64,000 bases of DNA, from positions 186,001-250,000 of the forward strand of contig NZ_CP119107.1 in assembly GCF_029094525.1 (NCBI RefSeq), written 5' to 3'. Below the pieces are notes generated by a model that saw nothing but the letters and a program-made list of their open reading frames with translations, searched no databases and was not told where the DNA came from. Both the position numbers and the translations under genes were made by a program. Each line of letters starts with the position of its first letter. Position 1 is the first letter of the stretch. This stretch comes from Pullulanibacillus sp. KACC 23026 (GTDB lineage Bacteria > Bacillota > Bacilli > Bacillales > Sporolactobacillaceae). Positions 25,032-34,982 of the stretch are shown piece after piece.

Positions 25032-25076
25032 AAAAAAGACAGGAGCGAGTAGCGAAACTCATTCCTGTCTTTTATT
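25032..25076 (-). terminator. mscL terminator overlapping its stop codon
   Basis: AAAAGACAGGA and TCCTGTCTTTT form the stem; the mscL stop codon lies at its edge. It is T-rich on both strands. Confidence 0.85.
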
Positions 25077-25490
25077 AAGGCCAATAGCTCCCGATTCGTC
25101 ACTAGCTGCTGGCTGGACCGCCTGGCTTAAGAGATCTCGAATTTCGGTTAACAGCACCTCTTGGTTAGACGGAGCTGGGGTTGAATCTTGTTCGGCATTC
25201 TCTTTGCGTTTAAATCGCAGGTAGATCCTAACGATTAGGAAAAGAGTTAAGGCAACGATGAAGAAATCCACAACCGTTTGAATAAAGGTTCCATATTTGA
25301 TAACGGCTGTTCCAAAATGGATGTTGAGTTTATCAAAGCCTAGCCCGCCCAATAAAACACCGATGATTGGCATGAGCATATCATTAACGAGTGATGTCAC
25401 AATTTTGTTAAAAGCTCCGCCGATAATCACGGCAACGGCCAAATCCACAATGTTTCCTTTAAAAGCAAATTTTTTAAAGTCTTGCCACAT
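25059..25490 (-). CDS. mscL: Large-conductance mechanosensitive channel MscL
   Basis: 143 residues, two membrane spans. The N-terminus MWQDFKKFAFKGNIVDLAVAV and GGAFNKIVTSLVNDMLMPIIG (first span and pore-lining stretch) are highly conserved; the second span is VVDFFIVALTLFLIVRIY, followed by the charged bundle and a helical tail (EILLTEIRDLL-like). It forms a homopentamer that opens under turgor stress. Start ATG 25490. A single gene between ilvA and a small membrane protein. Confidence 0.97.
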   Translation of the reverse strand: MWQDFKKFAFKGNIVDLAVAVIIGGAFNKIVTSLVNDMLMPIIGVLLGGLGFDKLNIHFGTAVIKYGTFIQTVVDFFIVALTLFLIVRIYLRFKRKENAEQDSTPAPSNQEVLLTEIRDLLSQAVQPAASDESGAIGLNKRQE

Positions 25491-25632
25491 AGCTTCTCAC
25501 ACCCTTTCTACAACTAACTATTTCTTTTCTTCATATAGTTTATACGTTTGCTAGTTAGAATTAAAAAGGGTACAGAGATATCGGTGTTCTTCGAAATAGA
25601 AAAGCGGTCTATCATCCCTAATAAATTCCTTT

Positions 25633-26895
25633 TTAAATCAAAAGATTAAAGAGTTTTGGATCCTTATTAATTTCGATGTAGGAGTAACCCTGTTTAACCA
25701 TGCGTTCAATAAGAGGCTGATAATCCTCAGGTTGACTAAGTTCGATCCCGACAAGGACCGGCCCTTGATCCTTATTCGTTTTCTTAGTGTATTCAAAACG
25801 GGTAATATCATCTGTTTGACTTAACACGTTCTCCATGAATTCTCGAAGGGCACCGGGGCGCTGCGGGAAGTTAACGATGAAATAATGTTTAAGGCCTTCG
25901 TAGATAAGCGAGCGTTCTTGGATTTCCTGCATCCGGTTAATATCATTGTTCCCACCGCTGATGACACAGACGACGGTTTTTCCTTTTATTTTATCCTTAT
26001 AAAAGTCGAGAGCAGCGACAGATAAGGCGCCGGCAGGTTCAGCGACGATGGCACTTTCATTATAGAGCTCTAAAATGGTGGTACAGACCTTTCCTTCTGG
26101 GACAAGTACAATATCATCAAGGAGCTCCTGACAAATCTCGCGTGTCAGTTGTCCAACCTGTCTAACCGCGGCCCCATCTACAAAAGTCTCCAGAGAGTCT
26201 AAGGGGATGACTTGGTTATGTTCAAGTGATAACTTCATCCCGGCCGCCCCAGATGGTTCTACGCCAATTACCTGTGTTTGGGGATTAGCACTTTTAACGT
26301 AGGAACCGACACCTGAAGCGAGGCCGCCCCCGCCAATTCCTAAGAAAACAAAATCCACTTGGTTGTTCATATCTGTCATTAGCTCAAGACCAACTGTGCC
26401 CTGACCGACAATGGTTCGATAGTCATCAAACGGATGGATGAAGGTCATGCCTTGCTGCTCGCACAAGGCTACAGCCTGATTATAAGAATCGTCAAATGAA
26501 TCCCCTGTTAACACCACTTCAACGGCTTCACCGCCAAATAATTTTACTTGTGATACCTTAAGCCTTGGTGTTGTAGTAGGCATAAAGATTTTCCCTTTAA
26601 TTCCGAGCGCTTTGCAGGCATAGGCCACTCCCTGAGCATGATTGCCGGCACTTGCACAGACAACGCCTTTTTGGCGCTCTTCCTCAGAGAGGCTCTGAAT
26701 TAAATAGTAGGCACCTCGCAGCTTAAAGGATCGGACTAATTGAAAATCCTCCCGCTTTAAATAAACCTCACATTCATAGCGTTTAGATAGGATATCGTTT
26801 CTTTGTACCGGTGTATGGATCACAATATCTTTTAAGATATGATTTGCAATAAAAATATCCTTTACTTGAATATGCTTCACTTTTGTATTTGTCAT
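25633..26895 (-). CDS. ilvA: Threonine deaminase (threonine ammonia-lyase)
   Basis: 420 residues. It converts threonine to 2-oxobutanoate, the first step towards isoleucine, using PLP. The PLP lysine is in VRSFKLRGAYY, the substrate Ser-Ala-Gly-Asn-His loop is CASAGNHAQGVAYACKALG, and the glycine-rich phosphate loop is GIGGGGLASGVG. A single C-terminal ACT-like domain (about residues 330-420: YFIVNFPQRPGALREFMENVL) matches the short Bacillus form. ATG 26895 follows AAGGAG; the longer start lacks a site. It is not next to ilvB/leu genes and I saw no T-box in its leader. Confidence 0.96.
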   Translation of the reverse strand: MTNTKVKHIQVKDIFIANHILKDIVIHTPVQRNDILSKRYECEVYLKREDFQLVRSFKLRGAYYLIQSLSEEERQKGVVCASAGNHAQGVAYACKALGIKGKIFMPTTTPRLKVSQVKLFGGEAVEVVLTGDSFDDSYNQAVALCEQQGMTFIHPFDDYRTIVGQGTVGLELMTDMNNQVDFVFLGIGGGGLASGVGSYVKSANPQTQVIGVEPSGAAGMKLSLEHNQVIPLDSLETFVDGAAVRQVGQLTREICQELLDDIVLVPEGKVCTTILELYNESAIVAEPAGALSVAALDFYKDKIKGKTVVCVISGGNNDINRMQEIQERSLIYEGLKHYFIVNFPQRPGALREFMENVLSQTDDITRFEYTKKTNKDQGPVLVGIELSQPEDYQPLIERMVKQGYSYIEINKDPKLFNLLI

Positions 26896-27126
26896 GATAC
26901 GACTCCTTTTTGTAAAATCCAGTTGCAACAGACCACTCCACTCGGAAAATAGGGGAATGATTCATTTTGATATAAAAAATAATAAATATATTCTAACATT
27001 TTAAAAAATCTTCTGCCAAGGTTATAAAAGTTGAATTTTTATAAAGGGGATAGCCCTAAAAAACGAACGCTTATAAGAGTCTGCCCTCGGACTGTAAAAG
27101 CAAATTCTGATGAAAAATTTTTTTAG

Positions 27127-27888
27127 CTAATCAATCAACTTTTTCACCACAACCCCTGCTTGAGAAAGCTCAGTGCGAATGAGTTTGGCAAAGCTTAAAG
27201 CATGAGGACCGTCACCGTGAAGGCATACGGTATCTGCTTGGATCAATACATCGGTATTTTGCTGTGTTTTAACCTTTCCTTCTAAGACCATACGGATAAC
27301 CTGTGAAACGGCCTCTTGATCATCCTGAATTAAAGCATCGGGTGAACGTCTAGAGGTGAGCGTCCCATCCTCTTGGTAGGTTCTGTCGGCAAATACTTCG
27401 CTTGCCGTTTCGAGTCCAGCATCTCTTCCTGCTTCAATAAGCTTACTTCCGGATAAGCCAAATAGGATAAGGGAGGGGTTATAGTCATGAATCGCCTTAG
27501 CAATCGCTAGGGCCATATTGGTGTCAACCGAGGCCATGTTGTATAGGGCGCCATGAGGTTTGACATGCTGCATGTGTCCGCCTGCCACACGGATAAAGCC
27601 CTCTAAAGCCCCCAGTTGATAGAGGATAAGGTCATAAATCTCTTGTTCGGTTAGCTGCATCGGTCGTCTCCCAAAGCCGTTTAGGTCTGGAAAGCCTGGA
27701 TGTGCGCCGATACCAATCCCTTTCTCGACTGCCATTTCAACCGTTTCCCTCATCGTTTTAGGATCGCCGGCGTGGTAACCGCAAGCAATATTTACAGAGG
27801 TGACGTAATCAAGCATGTCCCGGTCTTGGCCTAACGTATAAGCGCCAAAGCTTTCGCCAAGGTCACAATTTAAATCAATGCGTGACAT
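27127..27888 (-). CDS. pxpA: 5-oxoprolinase subunit A (LamB/YcsF family)
   Basis: 253 residues. PxpA works with PxpB and PxpC as an ATP-dependent 5-oxoprolinase that opens pyroglutamate to glutamate. The family signature at the N-terminus is complete: [19 protein letters not shown] and [20 protein letters not shown], followed by [16 protein letters not shown] and [18 protein letters not shown] follows AAGGAGTGAGG. It is last of the three-gene unit, 75 bases after pxpC. A pyroglutamyl peptidase gene is divergent from the unit, so the pathway starting material is made next door. Confidence 0.95.
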   Translation of the reverse strand: MSRIDLNCDLGESFGAYTLGQDRDMLDYVTSVNIACGYHAGDPKTMRETVEMAVEKGIGIGAHPGFPDLNGFGRRPMQLTEQEIYDLILYQLGALEGFIRVAGGHMQHVKPHGALYNMASVDTNMALAIAKAIHDYNPSLILFGLSGSKLIEAGRDAGLETASEVFADRTYQEDGTLTSRRSPDALIQDDQEAVSQVIRMVLEGKVKTQQNTDVLIQADTVCLHGDGPHALSFAKLIRTELSQAGVVVKKLID

Positions 27889-27963
27889 AATAGCCTCACT
27901 CCTTTTACAGATTCTTGTATCTATTTTTTATAAAGATTGTTTTTGCTCCTTGCGGTGAGCGCG

Positions 27964-28989
27964 TCATGATAACATGGGAGCAGTTAAATGCCGAAGTCGT
28001 TGGTGAATAGCTGTTTTTAATAAAGTAATCTCTTTTTCCTGCTGGATGTCTGCAGTCTGAGCGTCTTCAAGGCTTGTTTCAATAAAACGAAGCGAATCGC
28101 CTGGCTTTGTTTGAGCAATCAGCGGCAAATCAACGGTTATGACATGGCCGATACATGGATAGCCCCCGATCGTTCCCCGGTCAGCCAGCAGAATAATTGG
28201 CATTCCATCAGGAGGCACTTGTATGGTGCCGGCTTGTATGGGTTCTGAAAGCCTTGAAATAGGAGCCTTTAAGAGAAGCGGTTCTCCCTCTAGACGGTAG
28301 CCCATCCGATCAGATTGCGGGGTGACGCGATAAGAGCCATTGAAAAGGGCGCTTTGGGAAGCGGGTGTAAATAACGAAAATTCATAGCTTGGGAGAAGAC
28401 GTATAGCCGGCTCGTCTTTATAAGAGGGCCGGCTCGCGTGACTAATCCCCCAACTACACTCTATAAAAAAAGGACTGTCTGAGTTCTTAAAGCGATTCAG
28501 TATGTAAGCCCTTATGTAAGGATGGATTGGCCCGGTCAATAATCGATCGCCTTTTTTTAATGGCCGTCCCTCCATGCCTCCTAGACGTGCTCTCAGATAA
28601 GTGCTTTTACTACTTAGTACGGAAGGAACATCAATGCCACCCGCTATGCAGAGATAGGCGCGGGCTCCTGTTCCTTCTGGAAATCTGAGTTCCGTTCCCT
28701 TTTTAACAGCGATCGGCTTCCACATTTGTACAGGGTGGCCCTGAATAAGTGGCTGAAAGGGTCCTCCTGTGATGGCGATTAAAGCATCCTCATCAAACTG
28801 GATGATGGCGCCTGTTAAGGTGAATTCCACCCCTGCTTCAGTCTCGGCATTGCCAACTAAGAGATTTCCGATTCGTAACGCAATCGTGTCAACCGCTCCA
28901 CTGACACTGACCCCTATGTTTTGATAACCGATTCGTCCTGAATCCTGTACAGTAGCCAAAGGGCCGGGACGCTGAACAATAATGGCCAT
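27964..28989 (-). CDS. pxpC: 5-oxoprolinase subunit C (KipA/biotin-dependent carboxyltransferase-like)
   Basis: 341 residues. The N-terminal signature VQRPGPLATVQDSGRIGYQNIGVSVSGAVD is typical, with ITGGPFQPLIQG and GIDVPSVLSSKSTYLRARLGG later, and LADRGTIGGYPCIGHVI in the C-terminal half. In B. subtilis the same family was first named KipA. Together with PxpA and PxpB it forms 5-oxoprolinase. ATG lies two bases after the pxpB stop, with GAGGAGGGG inside the end of pxpB, so the two are translationally close. Confidence 0.95.
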   Translation of the reverse strand: MAIIVQRPGPLATVQDSGRIGYQNIGVSVSGAVDTIALRIGNLLVGNAETEAGVEFTLTGAIIQFDEDALIAITGGPFQPLIQGHPVQMWKPIAVKKGTELRFPEGTGARAYLCIAGGIDVPSVLSSKSTYLRARLGGMEGRPLKKGDRLLTGPIHPYIRAYILNRFKNSDSPFFIECSWGISHASRPSYKDEPAIRLLPSYEFSLFTPASQSALFNGSYRVTPQSDRMGYRLEGEPLLLKAPISRLSEPIQAGTIQVPPDGMPIILLADRGTIGGYPCIGHVITVDLPLIAQTKPGDSLRFIETSLEDAQTADIQQEKEITLLKTAIHQRLRHLTAPMLS

Positions 28990-28991
28990 GT

Positions 28992-29726
28992 TTACCCCTC
29001 CTCTTCATACGAAAGAAATTCTTCTTCACTTATGGGGACAAATTGAACGCGATCGCCTGCCTGAAGCCGGCTAGGTTCAGAGGCGGACGGATCAAAGAAG
29101 GTCATAGGTGTCCGTCCGATGATTTGCCAACCGCCAGGGGTTTCAAGTGGATAAAGCCCTGTTTGACTGTCAGCAATCCCAATGGAGCCTTTCGGAACCT
29201 TTAAGCGGGGTGTTTGCCGCCTTGGTGTATGCAGAGATTTGTCAAGACCGCCTAGGTAAGGAAAACCTGGCGCAAAGCCAATCATATAGACGAGATAGTT
29301 GCCGCTCGAATGGCGGTTGATTACCTCTTCAATGGTGCACTGATGGAAGGCTGCGACATCGGCTAAATCAGGTCCATAAGGTTCGCCATAACAAACGGGG
29401 ATCTGAATTAGCCTATTGTAGGTGGATTCTCTTTCGGTTTTGACCGTTTGATTGATAAGGGTCTCTATTTCCTTTTTTAGTTTAAAGTAGGGTAAAACAA
29501 AAGACGCGGGATCGGCGCTGTTTATTTTATAAGGATCATAAGTTATTGTGAGTGATGTATAAGCGGGAACGATTTCTATAATACCCGTGATGGGGGAACT
29601 CTTTAACCGCTCTATAAAGTGTTGAACTTGCTGGTGCGTCTTTCTGCTGACTGTGTTTCCAAATCGTATGGTAAGGGCGCGGTCACCAGAAGGAAAGAGG
29701 ACAACTCCGTCTTGGGAATCGCTCAT
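28992..29726 (-). CDS. pxpB: 5-oxoprolinase subunit B (KipI family)
   Basis: 244 residues. Signature regions: PVCYGEPYGPDLADVAAFH, GFAPGFPYLGGLDKSLHTPRRQTP-type loop, and GSIGIADSQTGLYPLETPGGW. In B. subtilis the orthologue KipI also inhibits the sporulation kinase KinA; whether it does so here cannot be told. ATG 29726 has GGGAGGTG seven bases upstream; the longer frame has none. First gene of the pxpB-pxpC-pxpA unit. In B. subtilis this operon is under TnrA; I found no exact TnrA box upstream. Confidence 0.93.
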   Translation of the reverse strand: MSDSQDGVVLFPSGDRALTIRFGNTVSRKTHQQVQHFIERLKSSPITGIIEIVPAYTSLTITYDPYKINSADPASFVLPYFKLKKEIETLINQTVKTERESTYNRLIQIPVCYGEPYGPDLADVAAFHQCTIEEVINRHSSGNYLVYMIGFAPGFPYLGGLDKSLHTPRRQTPRLKVPKGSIGIADSQTGLYPLETPGGWQIIGRTPMTFFDPSASEPSRLQAGDRVQFVPISEEEFLSYEEEG

Positions 29727-29930
29727 AAAAGACACCTCCCGATAAATGAGCACATTTTATTTAATACTATCAAAGATTGAAAATAATCCAAGTTTTTTAA
29801 AATTAACTAGGGTTAAGAAGTTCGTAATGGTCCCGTTTTTATAATGGAAGTGAGCATAGGATCATTTACATATACTTAGACGTTTATCGGTTAATGGTTT
29901 ACAATATTCTAAAAAAAAGGGGTGAGCGGT

Positions 29931-30575
29931 ATGCCCAACATTCTGTTAACAGGATTTGAGCCTTTTGGAGGAGAATCGATTAATCCGTCTTGGGAGGCGG
30001 TTAAGCAGTTAGATAGAGCAAGTATTGAAGGCCATAACGTCGTGAGTCGGCTGATTCCGGTTGCGTTCGGAACATCCATTGACTTATTAAAGAAGTCTAT
30101 TGAGGAGTTAAATCCAGCTATCGTTATTGCAGTCGGGCAAGCGGGCGGGAGGTCTGCTATTAGCGTTGAACGCGTGGCGATCAATGTGAGTGATGGAAGG
30201 ATTCCTGATAATGAAGGCAGACAACCGGTGGATGAGCCAATTAATCCTAATGGGCCTGTTGCCTACTGGTCGACACTGCCAATAAAAGCAGTGGTCAAGG
30301 CCATTCGAGAGGAAGGGATACCGGCAGAAATCTCGCAGACAGCGGGTACTTATGTCTGTAACCACCTCTTTTATGGCTTAATGGATAGCTTGGCTTCTAG
30401 ACGGGACATTCGCGGTGGTTTTATCCATATTCCTTTTATCCCTGAACAGGCTGTTCGTCACTCAGGCCAGCCCTCCCTTGGTTTAAGAGATATCATTAAG
30501 GCTATAGAGATAGCGGTTAGAACGACATTAACTTATGAGGCGGATATAGAAGCAATCGGCGGTTCTATCCATTAA
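29931..30575 (+). CDS. pcp: Pyrrolidone-carboxylate (pyroglutamyl) peptidase
   Basis: 214 residues, cysteine peptidase family C15, which removes N-terminal pyroglutamate from peptides. The active-site Glu is in GQAGGRSAISVERVAIN, Cys in TAGTYVCNHLFYGLM, and His in RGGFIHIPFIPEQ; the N-terminus is ILLTGFEPFGGESINPSWEA. ATG 29931 has AAAGGGG eight bases upstream, better than the in-frame GTG at 29922. It is divergent from pxpBCA: released pyroglutamate can then be opened to glutamate. Confidence 0.96.
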   Translation: MPNILLTGFEPFGGESINPSWEAVKQLDRASIEGHNVVSRLIPVAFGTSIDLLKKSIEELNPAIVIAVGQAGGRSAISVERVAINVSDGRIPDNEGRQPVDEPINPNGPVAYWSTLPIKAVVKAIREEGIPAEISQTAGTYVCNHLFYGLMDSLASRRDIRGGFIHIPFIPEQAVRHSGQPSLGLRDIIKAIEIAVRTTLTYEADIEAIGGSIH

Positions 30576-30590
30576 TTTTTCGACAAATAG

Positions 30591-30628
30591 AATCTCTTAA
30601 TGCTATGTGGCATAAGAGATTTTTCTTT
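30591..30628 (+). terminator. pcp terminator
   Basis: AATCTCTTAATGC and GCATAAGAGATT pair, followed by TTTCTTTT. Confidence 0.9.
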
Positions 30629-30762
30629 TGAATAAAAGGGATTGGAAAGGGCGTTTTCTTTGATTTCTTTCTGTTTTAATGTAAAATTCGGTATAATATA
30701 AAAATTAACAAAAAAGATGATCCCTTCTTTTTTAGTCTTTATGATGATAAGGAGCAACTTGT

Positions 30763-31878
30763 ATGAAAAGGCAGTTAATGGAGATTCAACATGAGGTAAC
30801 GGAGATCTTTAACCATCTTCATCTTCATCCTGAGACCAGCTGGAAAGAAGTTCAAACAACCGAATTTATTTATAAATTTTTAGAAAAGCACGGTGGGAGG
30901 GTGACTCGATTCTCTGATACTACTGGGTTAGTTGGCGAAATAGGAGAAGGAAAACGCTGTGTGGCGATTCGCGCAGATATGGACGCGTTATGGCAGGAAG
31001 TGGATGGCGTGTTTAAAGCAAATCACTCTTGTGGACATGATGCTCATATGGCCATGGTTTTAGGTGTTTTTTTACTCTTAAAGAAATTAGGGCATGATTT
31101 TAGTGGTCGAGTAAAATTTATTTTCCAGCCAGCTGAAGAAGTAGGAATGGGTGCTCTAAAAATGGTTGAAAAAGGTGTGGTGGACGATGTGGATGTCCTC
31201 TTTGGTGTCCATCTTCGCCCCGTGCAAGAGCTTCCGCTTGGAAAAGCGTCTTCTGCTATCCTTCATGGGTCGGCTCAATTTATTCAAGGGACGATCCGCG
31301 GGGAGGAGATGCATGGGGCGCGGCCGCATTTAGGGACGAATGCGATCGAAGTAGCTGCTTCCATTGTCCAGCACCTAAGTGTCATTCATGTGGACCCAAG
31401 AGTGCCTCATTCAATCAAGATGACCAAGCTTCATGCCGGTGGAGATAGCTTGAACATTATTCCTGGGTCGGCTTCGTTTGGCATAGACTTAAGAGCCCAA
31501 ACCAATGAGGTCATGCAAGAAATTGAAGAGCAGGTCGGCCGTATTCTCCAGCAATTAGCTGAGTTGAACGGAGTAGAAATTACAGCGAAAAAACGGGGGT
31601 GGGTCGCTGCTGCAAAGGAAAATAAAGAAGCGGAAGCCATCATGAAAGAGGCCATTGGTCAAACACTCGGTTTTCAGAATGCTGTGCCGCCTTTAGTGAC
31701 AACAGGCGGTGATGACTTTCATTTTTATACGATTAAACGACCGCAACTTAAAGCGACGATGCTCGGATTGGGATGCGACTTAGCCCCTGGATTACATCAT
31801 CCAAACATGACTTTTAATCAGGAAGCCCTTTTTCATGGCATAGAGATTCTAACACGTGCAACTCTCTTAACCTTATAA
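30763..31878 (+). CDS. M20-family metallo-amidohydrolase
   Basis: 371 residues, peptidase family M20D (hippurate hydrolase/N-acyl-amino acid or N-acetyldiaminopimelate deacylase type). Zinc ligands: AIRADMDALWQ, NHSCGHDAHMAM, the QPAEEVGMGA pair, and a C-terminal HHPNMTFN. The dimer domain is in the middle (HGSAQFIQGTIRGEEMHGARPHL-like). ATG follows AAGGAG. The gene after it starts 36 bases later and encodes an N-acylamino acid racemase/OSB synthase-type enolase. A hydrolase next to such a racemase points to conversion of N-acyl-D-amino acids, but this is inference. Confidence 0.88.
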   Translation: MKRQLMEIQHEVTEIFNHLHLHPETSWKEVQTTEFIYKFLEKHGGRVTRFSDTTGLVGEIGEGKRCVAIRADMDALWQEVDGVFKANHSCGHDAHMAMVLGVFLLLKKLGHDFSGRVKFIFQPAEEVGMGALKMVEKGVVDDVDVLFGVHLRPVQELPLGKASSAILHGSAQFIQGTIRGEEMHGARPHLGTNAIEVAASIVQHLSVIHVDPRVPHSIKMTKLHAGGDSLNIIPGSASFGIDLRAQTNEVMQEIEEQVGRILQQLAELNGVEITAKKRGWVAAAKENKEAEAIMKEAIGQTLGFQNAVPPLVTTGGDDFHFYTIKRPQLKATMLGLGCDLAPGLHHPNMTFNQEALFHGIEILTRATLLTL

Positions 31879-31914
31879 TTGAGTAAAACAGAAATCGCAG
31901 GGGGCCATTTATTT

Positions 31915-33033
31915 ATGCTGCAGCTAGAGACCATCACACTAACAAAGTTAAAAATGAGGCTTAAATCGCCGTTTACAACGAGTTATGGCACCATGCAGGA
32001 TAAAGTCTTTTTTCTAATTGAGATAACGGAGGCAAGCGGATTATCAGGCTTTGGGGAATCCGTTGCGTTTACGGCACCTTGGTATACAGAGGAGACTGTT
32101 GACACCTCTCTGCATATGATGAAGGATTTTTTGATCCCTTTACTGTTAGAGGCACCAATTGAGCATCCAGATGAGGTGTTTGAGCGCTTCAGAATCATTA
32201 GACGAAACAATATGGCAAAGGCTGCTCTCGAGGGGGCGGTATGGGATCTTTACGCGAAGAAGCAAGGCATTAGCCTTACAGAAGCATTAGGGGGCGTTAA
32301 GTCAGCTATTGATGTTGGCATTAGTATTGGGATACAAGAAAATCTGGATAAGTTATTTGAAGTCATCGAGGACAATGTCAAAAAGGGCTACCGCCGAATT
32401 AAAATAAAAATTAAGCCCGGAATGGATCTCTCCCTTGTTAAAGCCGTTCGTGAGACATTTCCATCGCTGCCTCTTATGGTGGATGCTAATTCTGCTTATT
32501 CCCTTGAAGACCTTCCTGTACTGAAACAATTGGACCCGTATGATTTGCTCATGATTGAGCAGCCGCTCTCCCACGATGATATCCTGGATCATGTCCAACT
32601 GCAAAAGGAAATCCAAACACCGATATGTTTGGACGAGAGTATTAATTCCTTTGATGATGCCCGGCATGCCATAGATTATGGCGCTGCAAAGGTCATTAAT
32701 ATCAAAATTGGAAAGGTCGGCGGACTTTCAGAAGCGAAGCGGATTCATGATTATTGCTTTGAACGGGGGGTGCCTGTCTGGTGCGGAGGGATGCTTGAAG
32801 CAGGTGTTGGCCGAGCGCATAATATTGCTCTAACAACCCTCCCAGGCTTTACGCTCCCTGGTGATACCGCGGCCTCCTCGAATTACTGGGAACACGATAT
32901 TATTCAGCCAGAGGTGACGGTTGTTAATGGGCAAATACAGGTCCCTATAAAACCGGGAATCGGTTATGAGATAGATCGTGAGGCCGTTCGCGGATTCACG
33001 ATTGAGGACTACTCCGTTACGAGACGAAAGTAG
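31915..33033 (+). CDS. N-acylamino acid racemase / o-succinylbenzoate synthase-type enolase
   Basis: 372 residues, muconate-lactonising subgroup of the enolase superfamily. The catalytic K-x-K is in [12 protein letters not shown], metal ligands in [14 protein letters not shown] and CLDESI, and the second catalytic lysine in [11 protein letters not shown]. These match the OSBS/NAAAR group. ATG 31915 has AGGGGG ten bases upstream; the frame is open from 31879. There are no other men genes nearby, and the partner is an M20 amidohydrolase, so racemisation of N-acyl (for example N-succinyl) amino acids seems more likely than menaquinone synthesis. Many such enzymes do both. Confidence 0.85.
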   Translation: MLQLETITLTKLKMRLKSPFTTSYGTMQDKVFFLIEITEASGLSGFGESVAFTAPWYTEETVDTSLHMMKDFLIPLLLEAPIEHPDEVFERFRIIRRNNMAKAALEGAVWDLYAKKQGISLTEALGGVKSAIDVGISIGIQENLDKLFEVIEDNVKKGYRRIKIKIKPGMDLSLVKAVRETFPSLPLMVDANSAYSLEDLPVLKQLDPYDLLMIEQPLSHDDILDHVQLQKEIQTPICLDESINSFDDARHAIDYGAAKVINIKIGKVGGLSEAKRIHDYCFERGVPVWCGGMLEAGVGRAHNIALTTLPGFTLPGDTAASSNYWEHDIIQPEVTVVNGQIQVPIKPGIGYEIDREAVRGFTIEDYSVTRRK

Positions 33034-33163
33034 AACAAGAGTGTTAAGTAAGATAAAAAAATAAGTTTAGTAGAATCACTACAAACCTAAGAATATTTTT
33101 GTTAAACTTTAAAAAGGCTTAATTATCAGACGAATTATAATTCTGAAACGAGGGATGATGACC

Positions 33164-34570
33164 ATGTCCAAACAACAAATTGGTGTTGTAGGTTTAGCTG
33201 TAATGGGGAAAAACCTTGCTTTTAATATTGAAAGCCGAGGCTATTCGGTTTCCGTTTATAATCGGTCGGAAGAAAAGACAAATCAATTAGTTGAAGAAGC
33301 AGCGGGTAAGAATGTAGTTGCGACTTATTCGATTGAAGAGTTTGTCGCTTCTCTTGAAACGCCGCGTAAAATTTTGATCATGGTAAAGGCGGGCGCCCCA
33401 ACAGATGCGACTATCGAGCAATTGATACCACATCTCGATAAAGGAGATATCCTGATTGATGGGGGGAATGCCTATTTTGAAGATACACGCCGCCGCAGCC
33501 AAGCGCTTGAAGCAAAGGGCTTCCATTTTATCGGGACGGGTGTTTCAGGTGGAGAAGAAGGGGCATTGAAAGGGCCTGCCGTCATGCCTGGAGGCAAGAA
33601 AGAGGCCTATGAACTCGTCGCACCGATTCTAACGGCAATTTCAGCAAAGGTGAACGGCGACCCATGCTGTACTTATATTGGTCCAGATGGTGCAGGTCAC
33701 TATGTGAAAATGGTACATAACGGGATCGAATATGGCGATATGCAGCTGATCTGTGAAGCTTATAATCTATTGAAAAATGTGCTTGGTCTTAATGCAGATG
33801 AGCTTCATGCTATTTTTAAGGAATGGAATCAAGGTGAGCTTGACAGTTATCTGATTGAAATCACGGCAGACATTTTTACGAAAAAAGATGACGAAACAGG
33901 CAAGCCTTTAGTCGACATGATTTTAGATACAGCAGGTCAAAAAGGCACAGGGAAATGGACGAGTCAAAGCGCCCTTGACCTTGGGGTACCTGTCTCCATC
34001 ATTACTGAATCGGTGTTTGCCCGCTTTATCTCCGCTATGAAAGAGGAACGGGTGGCTGCAAGTAAAATCCTTTCTGGTCCATCTCCATCTTACAGCGGCT
34101 CAAAGGAAGAGTTAATTGAGGCGATCCGAAAAGCACTTTATGCAAGCAAAATCTGTTCTTATGCTCAAGGCTTCTCACAAATGCGTGCCGCTTCAGAAGC
34201 GAATGACTGGAACCTGCAATATGGCAACATTGCGATGATCTTTAGAGGCGGGTGTATCATTCGTGCGGCCTTCCTTCAGAATATTAAAGAAGCCTATGAT
34301 CGTGATCCAGAGCTTAAGAACCTTCTCCTAGACCCTTATTTCAAAGAGATTATTGAAGGGTATCAAGGAGCGCTAAGAAAAGTGGTAGCGGTAGCGGTTG
34401 AAAACGGCGTGCCCGTTCCAGGTTTTTCAAACGCCATTGCTTACTACGACAGCTACCGTTCTGAAGTCCTGCCGGCTAATCTACTCCAAGCACAGCGCGA
34501 CTATTTTGGTGCACATACTTACCAGCGAATTGACAAAGAAGGCATCTTCCACACCCAGTGGATGGACTAA
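33164..34570 (+). CDS. gnd: 6-phosphogluconate dehydrogenase, decarboxylating
   Basis: 468 residues, the normal size. It oxidises 6-phosphogluconate to ribulose 5-phosphate with NADP, in the pentose phosphate pathway. Motifs: [21 protein letters not shown] (dinucleotide fold), [53 protein letters not shown] with the catalytic Lys, and the C-terminal ...[20 protein letters not shown] 33164 is nine bases from GAGGG; ATG 33155 is too close. Not flanked by zwf or gluconate genes. Confidence 0.97.
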   Translation: MSKQQIGVVGLAVMGKNLAFNIESRGYSVSVYNRSEEKTNQLVEEAAGKNVVATYSIEEFVASLETPRKILIMVKAGAPTDATIEQLIPHLDKGDILIDGGNAYFEDTRRRSQALEAKGFHFIGTGVSGGEEGALKGPAVMPGGKKEAYELVAPILTAISAKVNGDPCCTYIGPDGAGHYVKMVHNGIEYGDMQLICEAYNLLKNVLGLNADELHAIFKEWNQGELDSYLIEITADIFTKKDDETGKPLVDMILDTAGQKGTGKWTSQSALDLGVPVSIITESVFARFISAMKEERVAASKILSGPSPSYSGSKEELIEAIRKALYASKICSYAQGFSQMRAASEANDWNLQYGNIAMIFRGGCIIRAAFLQNIKEAYDRDPELKNLLLDPYFKEIIEGYQGALRKVVAVAVENGVPVPGFSNAIAYYDSYRSEVLPANLLQAQRDYFGAHTYQRIDKEGIFHTQWMD

Positions 34571-34576
34571 AAAAGG

Positions 34577-34882
34577 GGAGGCTTGGGACAAAACTAAACT
34601 AACTGACTTAATACCGAACACTAAATGTTTATAAGGACAGAAACAAATAGGAAGCGTAGTCTAAATACGGAGACGCCAGTGGAAACAGCACGTGTCCGAA
34701 GACCCCGCAAGCAAGCGGTTTCCTTGCTGAGGAGGCTTGGGCCGTGCCCGCGGAAAGCGGCGTGTTTTGACTAGCGTTTCACAACTGACTTAATTTATAA
34801 ATGAAAAACCGAACCCATCACGTTAACAGGTGTGAATAAGTTCGGTTTTTTCTATTCGTCAACGACTTCTGTCCCAGTCTCT
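34577..34882. mobile_element. MITE-like non-coding element
   Basis: Imperfect terminal inverted repeats: GAGGCTTGGGACAAAAC (from 34578) at the left and the complement of GACTTCTGTCCCAGTCTC (34864-34881) at the right. A 12-bp direct repeat AACTGACTTAAT is at 34601-34612 and 34783-34794. Inside are a G+C-rich palindromic block (34651-34772) also found at 48537-48650, and a hairpin AAAAACCGAAC/GTTCGGTTTTTT (34804-34851). No ORF. It fills most of the gap between gnd and the Ter operon. Confidence 0.6.
34804..34852 (+). terminator. Terminator-like hairpin inside the element after gnd
   Basis: AAAAACCGAAC pairs with GTTCGGTTTTT; T-rich on both strands. It probably ends gnd transcription. Confidence 0.7.
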
Positions 34883-34982
34883 TTTTTTCGGGTGATGATG
34901 TGAGAGTTATCGGTATTTACTTTTTTGCTGAGTCTATTTGTGTTATTTTATAGGAGTATAACTTGAATAGGAGATTTTTTTT

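Noticed and set aside
29754-29930. TnrA box between pxpB and pcp
   Set aside because: The B. subtilis operon is TnrA-controlled, so I searched for TGTNANATTTTNTNACA on both strands and found no acceptable match.
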